A stretch of DNA of 20,685 bases from a virus. The stretch covers positions 1 to 20,685 of the IMG/VR virus record IMGVR_UViG_3300033388_001594. The stretch is one strand, 5' to 3'. Position numbers and translations under genes: made by a program. Under the pieces are notes generated by a model. It had not been told where the DNA came from, ran no database searches, and saw only the letters and a list, made by a program, of their open reading frames with translations. Positions 17,775 through 20,685 of the stretch are shown piece after piece (the stretch's first letter is position 1; each line of letters opens with the position of its first letter).

Positions 17775-19013
17775 ATGCCATTATACAATCTGCCGAACGA
17801 TCAGTTCGCAAACGTAAACCTAAATTCCATTGGCTCTGAGTACGCTAAGAACTTTGGAAAGGACTTGAGCCTATTGGTTCAGAAGTTCACCAACACATCA
17901 ATTTTTGACTCTTCTCCACAACAGTTCTTCGATTTGAAGCTACTCAACATGAAGCAATTCATGGAAGTACCTTCTGATGAGTACTACTACAAGGAGATGG
18001 GTTACCAACGTGAGCCTTTGACGGCTACGTCTGGAGTAGCAGCTGCTACATATCCTGCAACTCAATCAATTCCAATTTCTGGTCTTGACAATATTAGCAC
18101 AGACACGATTATCGTGTATCCTAATAACCAAAAAGGAACTGTTGTTGCTATTAACACAACTACCTCAGAAATCACTGTAAAGCCTTACACTAATGATTCT
18201 CTTCCAGCGGTTTCCGCTTCGGATCAGTTCCAGAATCATTCGAGTATTGAAGCTGATGGTGCTGACGGATGGGCGCAGTATTTCCGCGCTGATACGATCG
18301 AGCGTCACAACTTCATCCAGCTTTTCAATAAAGTTATTCGTTACGGCGAAGTTGAACTTCACAAGTTGAAGAGAAACGGAACTACAAATAACTTCCTTGA
18401 AATGGAGCGCGATCAGATGATGCGTCAGTTCCGTACTGATATCTCTAACGCATTCTGGAATGGTCAGCAAGGCGAAGTCACTCTTAAGAGTGGGGCTGTA
18501 GCTAAGTCAACTGGTGGGGTATTCCCTGCAATGGTTGCGGCTGGATCTCCAAACGCGGCAGCGACTTCATCTACTCTTACTGATGCATTTGAAGACATGG
18601 TTCTTTCATCTGAATACGGAGAATACGGTGCTGTAAGGTTCGCCTTCATGACGCCTCGCCTTCACCTCAAACTATCTAAGGCATACAAAGACGAGAAGAC
18701 TCGTTATGCACCGGATGATGATGGGGTAACGAAGCTTGCTCTTAATGAGGTGAACATCGGTTCATCACGTATCGTAATGGTACCTTACCAACGATTCGAA
18801 GATGACGCATCTTTCCCAGCTGCGTTCAAGAACCGTATCATAATCCTTGATATGAAGAACATCAACCTATGCCAGCTCTGGGGAGAGCGTTCAGGAGAAA
18901 CTCTCGATCGTAAAGACGGGATTCCTAAGCGTTACAAAGAGATGTGGGTAGATGCCAACATGGGCGTTAAATTCAACAACCCACTCGGTTGCGCTTGGAT
19001 TGACGTACAATAA
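17775..19013 (+). CDS. Major capsid protein (HK97-fold type)
   Basis: 412 residues with a leader AATTAAAAAACCGAAATA before the ATG. An N-terminal arm (residues 1-80) precedes a likely inserted small beta domain at about 95-150 (IPISGLDNISTDTIIVYPNNQKGTVVAI then VKPYTND). A long spine-like helix region follows (IERHNFIQLFNKVIRYGEVELHKLKRN and LEMERDQMMRQFRTDISNAFWNGQQG). The strand-rich A-domain includes RFAFMTPRLHLKLSKAY and RIVMVPYQRF, ending MGVKFNNPLGCAWIDVQ. Regular codon use and a strong terminator right behind it fit a high-output gene. Identity rests on length, order (portal, scaffold, capsid) and layout. Confidence 0.9.
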   Translation: MPLYNLPNDQFANVNLNSIGSEYAKNFGKDLSLLVQKFTNTSIFDSSPQQFFDLKLLNMKQFMEVPSDEYYYKEMGYQREPLTATSGVAAATYPATQSIPISGLDNISTDTIIVYPNNQKGTVVAINTTTSEITVKPYTNDSLPAVSASDQFQNHSSIEADGADGWAQYFRADTIERHNFIQLFNKVIRYGEVELHKLKRNGTTNNFLEMERDQMMRQFRTDISNAFWNGQQGEVTLKSGAVAKSTGGVFPAMVAAGSPNAAATSSTLTDAFEDMVLSSEYGEYGAVRFAFMTPRLHLKLSKAYKDEKTRYAPDDDGVTKLALNEVNIGSSRIVMVPYQRFEDDASFPAAFKNRIIILDMKNINLCQLWGERSGETLDRKDGIPKRYKEMWVDANMGVKFNNPLGCAWIDVQ

Positions 19014-19020
19014 TCTAATT

Positions 19021-19052
19021 GGGGAGTTCCTTACTGGGGCTCCCCTATTTTT
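19021..19052 (+). terminator. Strong intrinsic terminator after the capsid gene
   Basis: GGGGAG (19021-19026) and CTCCCC (19040-19045) form a 6-bp GC-rich stem, followed by TATTTTT (19046-19052). It lies 7 bases after the capsid stop and closes the scaffold-capsid unit. Confidence 0.92.
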
Positions 19053-19071
19053 CTAACTAACATCAAAAAAA

Positions 19072-19842
19072 ATGGGTATTACTAAAAGCACAGACGAAGA
19101 CTCTGTTGCGGAGATCGGTGCGGCTTCTGAAGAAGTTGTAGAGATTAAGAATGAAAAAGAAGAGACCGTTTTGGTTTCGAAGTCGTTTCTAGAAGACTTG
19201 CGTAGGGACATTGAAGAGCTAAAGACTGCTCCTCCAGTCCACTCAAGCGAAGACGAGTATGTGGATCTAAAAGATGACTACCTTGATGAGGCAGTTGTAT
19301 TTTTCGCATTCAGCACTATATACGGAATCTACGGCGACAAAAGGTATGGCCGAGAGGTTGATACTCCAAGAGGAGAAGGATTCAGCTTTAAGAAGCTTTA
19401 CCGATACGGAAAAAGAAGAACTGCCAGAGGAATTGAAATGGTTAGTGTTAGCCAGTTAATTGTTCGAAGCAGAATTGATGCAGAATGGCTGAAGGCACAC
19501 TCGCTGTTTAACATTAAATTCTTCGAGAGCGTCGATAAGGTTCAGAACGTTGACGTTACTTTCGCTGAAAAGCTGGCGGAGCAGAATACTATTGTCTCCA
19601 GCATGAATGATTATCAGGTGATCCAGAGGTGTAAGTCAAACGACATCGCTGTTTCGACATCAGATACTGTCCAGCTCAGAAAGATGCTTGTCAGAAAGAT
19701 GGCTGATGATGCTTTGAAGAGAACGGCGCACAAAAAGAAAGTCAGAATTGACGGCATCGAACTCGACGAGAACGATCGTGAGATTAAATATAAGAAGGTT
19801 GGTGATGTTGATTCAGACAGCAAATCCAGCATTCCGTACTAA
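19072..19842 (+). CDS. Unknown protein following the capsid gene (256 aa)
   Basis: Leader CTAACTAACATCAAAAAAA before the ATG. The first 50 residues are acidic (SVAEIGAASEEVVEIKNEKEE) and include a short coiled-coil-like helix (LVSKSFLEDLRRDIEELK). The middle carries EAVVFFAFSTIYGIYGDKRYGREVDTP and a basic stretch GFSFKKLYRYGKRRTARGIEMVSVSQ. The C-terminal half is helical and charged (DTVQLRKMLVRKMADDALKRTAHKKK). Its place between capsid and connector suggests a virion accessory such as a head-associated protein, but no family is recognised. Confidence 0.8.
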   Translation: MGITKSTDEDSVAEIGAASEEVVEIKNEKEETVLVSKSFLEDLRRDIEELKTAPPVHSSEDEYVDLKDDYLDEAVVFFAFSTIYGIYGDKRYGREVDTPRGEGFSFKKLYRYGKRRTARGIEMVSVSQLIVRSRIDAEWLKAHSLFNIKFFESVDKVQNVDVTFAEKLAEQNTIVSSMNDYQVIQRCKSNDIAVSTSDTVQLRKMLVRKMADDALKRTAHKKKVRIDGIELDENDREIKYKKVGDVDSDSKSSIPY

Positions 19843-19853
19843 AAACGTGAAAA

Positions 19854-20615
19854 ATGCCAATACTTGGTCAAGACATGGCGAATCAGATTCGATTCGCTTT
19901 AGATGCAGAAGGTGCAGATCATTACGATGACGCACTAGACATTATCCCTGCCATAAACGCTTCAGTTAAATGGTTGGTGAATGTTATAAACATCGCTCTT
20001 GGCGAGAAAAAAATTGGCGAGGAAATATTACAGGACTTAACGACAGCGGGAGTTTTTCAAACATCGAAGGACTCTCGTGTGTCGTTTTCTGTTTTTCCAG
20101 ATCCGGTGTGGACCATTTTGGCTATATACCCTCTCCCGACCACGGAAACTACCGGCATGGCGTTCACTCCAGTAGTGGATCCTAAAAATTCAGCATACAG
20201 AAACGACTTATATCACGTTTCCTCTGACAACGACTGTAAAAGGCTTACGGTTGAAGAATGGAGCAGCAATAGAGGAAACCCATTTGAGGCAGGCTACGAA
20301 GGAAGCGCTATTTGCGACGAACTCAAAGAGTACGCGTACCTAGCTCCTATAAACTACTCTCCCAATGGTACAGGAATCATTGACAGAGAATTAGAGGTAA
20401 GACCTGCCTTAAACCAACAGTTGACAACTATTATCTGGGCCAAAGCTCCAACCCCAATTACTTCACTTGCGCAGGACATTGAGTTTCCTCAAACAGCCTT
20501 CCAAGTGCTTTTCAACAAAGCTTTACAATACATAGCGTACAAGCAGGGAGATGGGACAAGCCTACATAGTATCACAAGTCAAGATATTCAGCTTCTCATT
20601 CAATCCATCCAGTAA
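19854..20615 (+). CDS. Probable head-tail connector (ring/adaptor) protein
   Basis: 253 residues. The N-terminus MPILGQDMANQIRFALDAEGADHYDDALDIIPAINASVKWLVNVINIALGE is helical, in the style 'D...R.aLDaEGsdhYd...D..PAiN.sikwlv..in.alg' that I associate with connector or structural genes in phages of Bacteroidota. The rest is mixed (VSFSVFPDPVWTILAIYPLPTTET; RPALNQQLTTIIWAKAPTPITSLAQDIEFP), ending in a helix (SITSQDIQLLIQSIQ). This kind of protein usually sits just after the capsid and builds the neck beneath the portal. The stop overlaps the next start (TAATG). Role inferred from position and pattern. Confidence 0.75.
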   Translation: MPILGQDMANQIRFALDAEGADHYDDALDIIPAINASVKWLVNVINIALGEKKIGEEILQDLTTAGVFQTSKDSRVSFSVFPDPVWTILAIYPLPTTETTGMAFTPVVDPKNSAYRNDLYHVSSDNDCKRLTVEEWSSNRGNPFEAGYEGSAICDELKEYAYLAPINYSPNGTGIIDRELEVRPALNQQLTTIIWAKAPTPITSLAQDIEFPQTAFQVLFNKALQYIAYKQGDGTSLHSITSQDIQLLIQSIQ

Positions 20616-20685
20616 TGGCAACGTACAGATATGTAGCAAAGGACATACAGACCTCATTAAACAAGGCATTCGATGATGCTGACAT
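20615..20685 (+). CDS. 5' end of a connector-region gene, cut by the window edge
   Basis: 23 codons are visible: MATYRYVAKDIQTSLNKAFDDAD. The TAATG overlap with the upstream stop supports the start. The 'tYryvAkDi.tsL...fDDad' beginning is like second ring/adaptor genes that follow the one upstream in related phages, by memory only. Nothing further can be read. Confidence 0.65.
   Translation, partial: MATYRYVAKDIQTSLNKAFDDAD

Noticed and set aside
1-20685. CRISPR array, insertion sequence or integrase
   Set aside because: No regularly spaced repeats, transposase motifs, terminal inverted repeats or recombinase active-site patterns were seen in the window.

Overview
The window is part of a double-stranded DNA tailed-phage genome (or a prophage of the same kind). 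It carries a complete run from terminase to major capsid protein and the start of a head-tail connector module. The likely host is a member of the Bacteroidota, probably a flavobacterium-like organism. This rests on -7 boxes reading TATATTTG in intergenic gaps (a match to the Bacteroidota TAnnTTTG consensus, twice with an upstream TTG or TTTG), and on A-rich leaders that mostly lack a Shine-Dalgarno sequence. Host and phage family are inferred from sequence style, not from a database match.

Layout. (1) Positions 1-4702, minus strand: a packed convoy of about 18 very small genes (35-136 codons) joined by ATGA overlaps or short leaders. Many leaders are variants of AATCAATATCAAC. I recognise several as recurrent small phage proteins of unknown function. 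(2) Positions 4722-5301: a minus-strand tRNA gene with an eight-base anticodon loop, a hairpin terminator, and about 470 bases without convincing genes but with strong predicted RNA structure, including a three-way junction at 5157-5221. (3) Positions 5302-5766, minus strand: one Lys/Ala-rich basic protein. (4) Positions 5767-6811: a 1-kb divergent control region with an A/C-rich tract, G-rich clusters, phage-type repeated promoter-like elements, and a good host-type promoter. (5) Positions 6812-8669, plus strand: six small overlapping genes of unknown function. (6) Positions 8671-9167: a one-gene transcription unit with its own promoter and terminator. (7) Positions 9172-20685, plus strand: virion assembly genes. 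In order these are an HNH nuclease, a RepL-like winged-helix protein in the usual small-terminase position, the large terminase, a separately transcribed probable virion protein, three small genes, portal, scaffold, major capsid protein, and two to three connector-region genes.

How it works together. The minus-strand small genes and the 6812-8669 genes have the look of early host-takeover genes driven from the central control region. The right half packages DNA (HNH, RepL-like, TerL), builds the prohead (portal, scaffold, capsid) and begins the neck. Strong intrinsic terminators after the 8729, 12285 and capsid genes, together with TATATTTG boxes before the 8729 gene, the 12285 gene and the scaffold-capsid pair, suggest separate high-output transcription units inside the late region.

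The least explained signals are: the two 63-base related elements on opposite strands at 2828-2890 and 6409-6471; the three-way-junction RNA candidate; and the tRNA with an expanded anticodon loop whose 13-base loop/stem sequence is repeated in a nearby hairpin.
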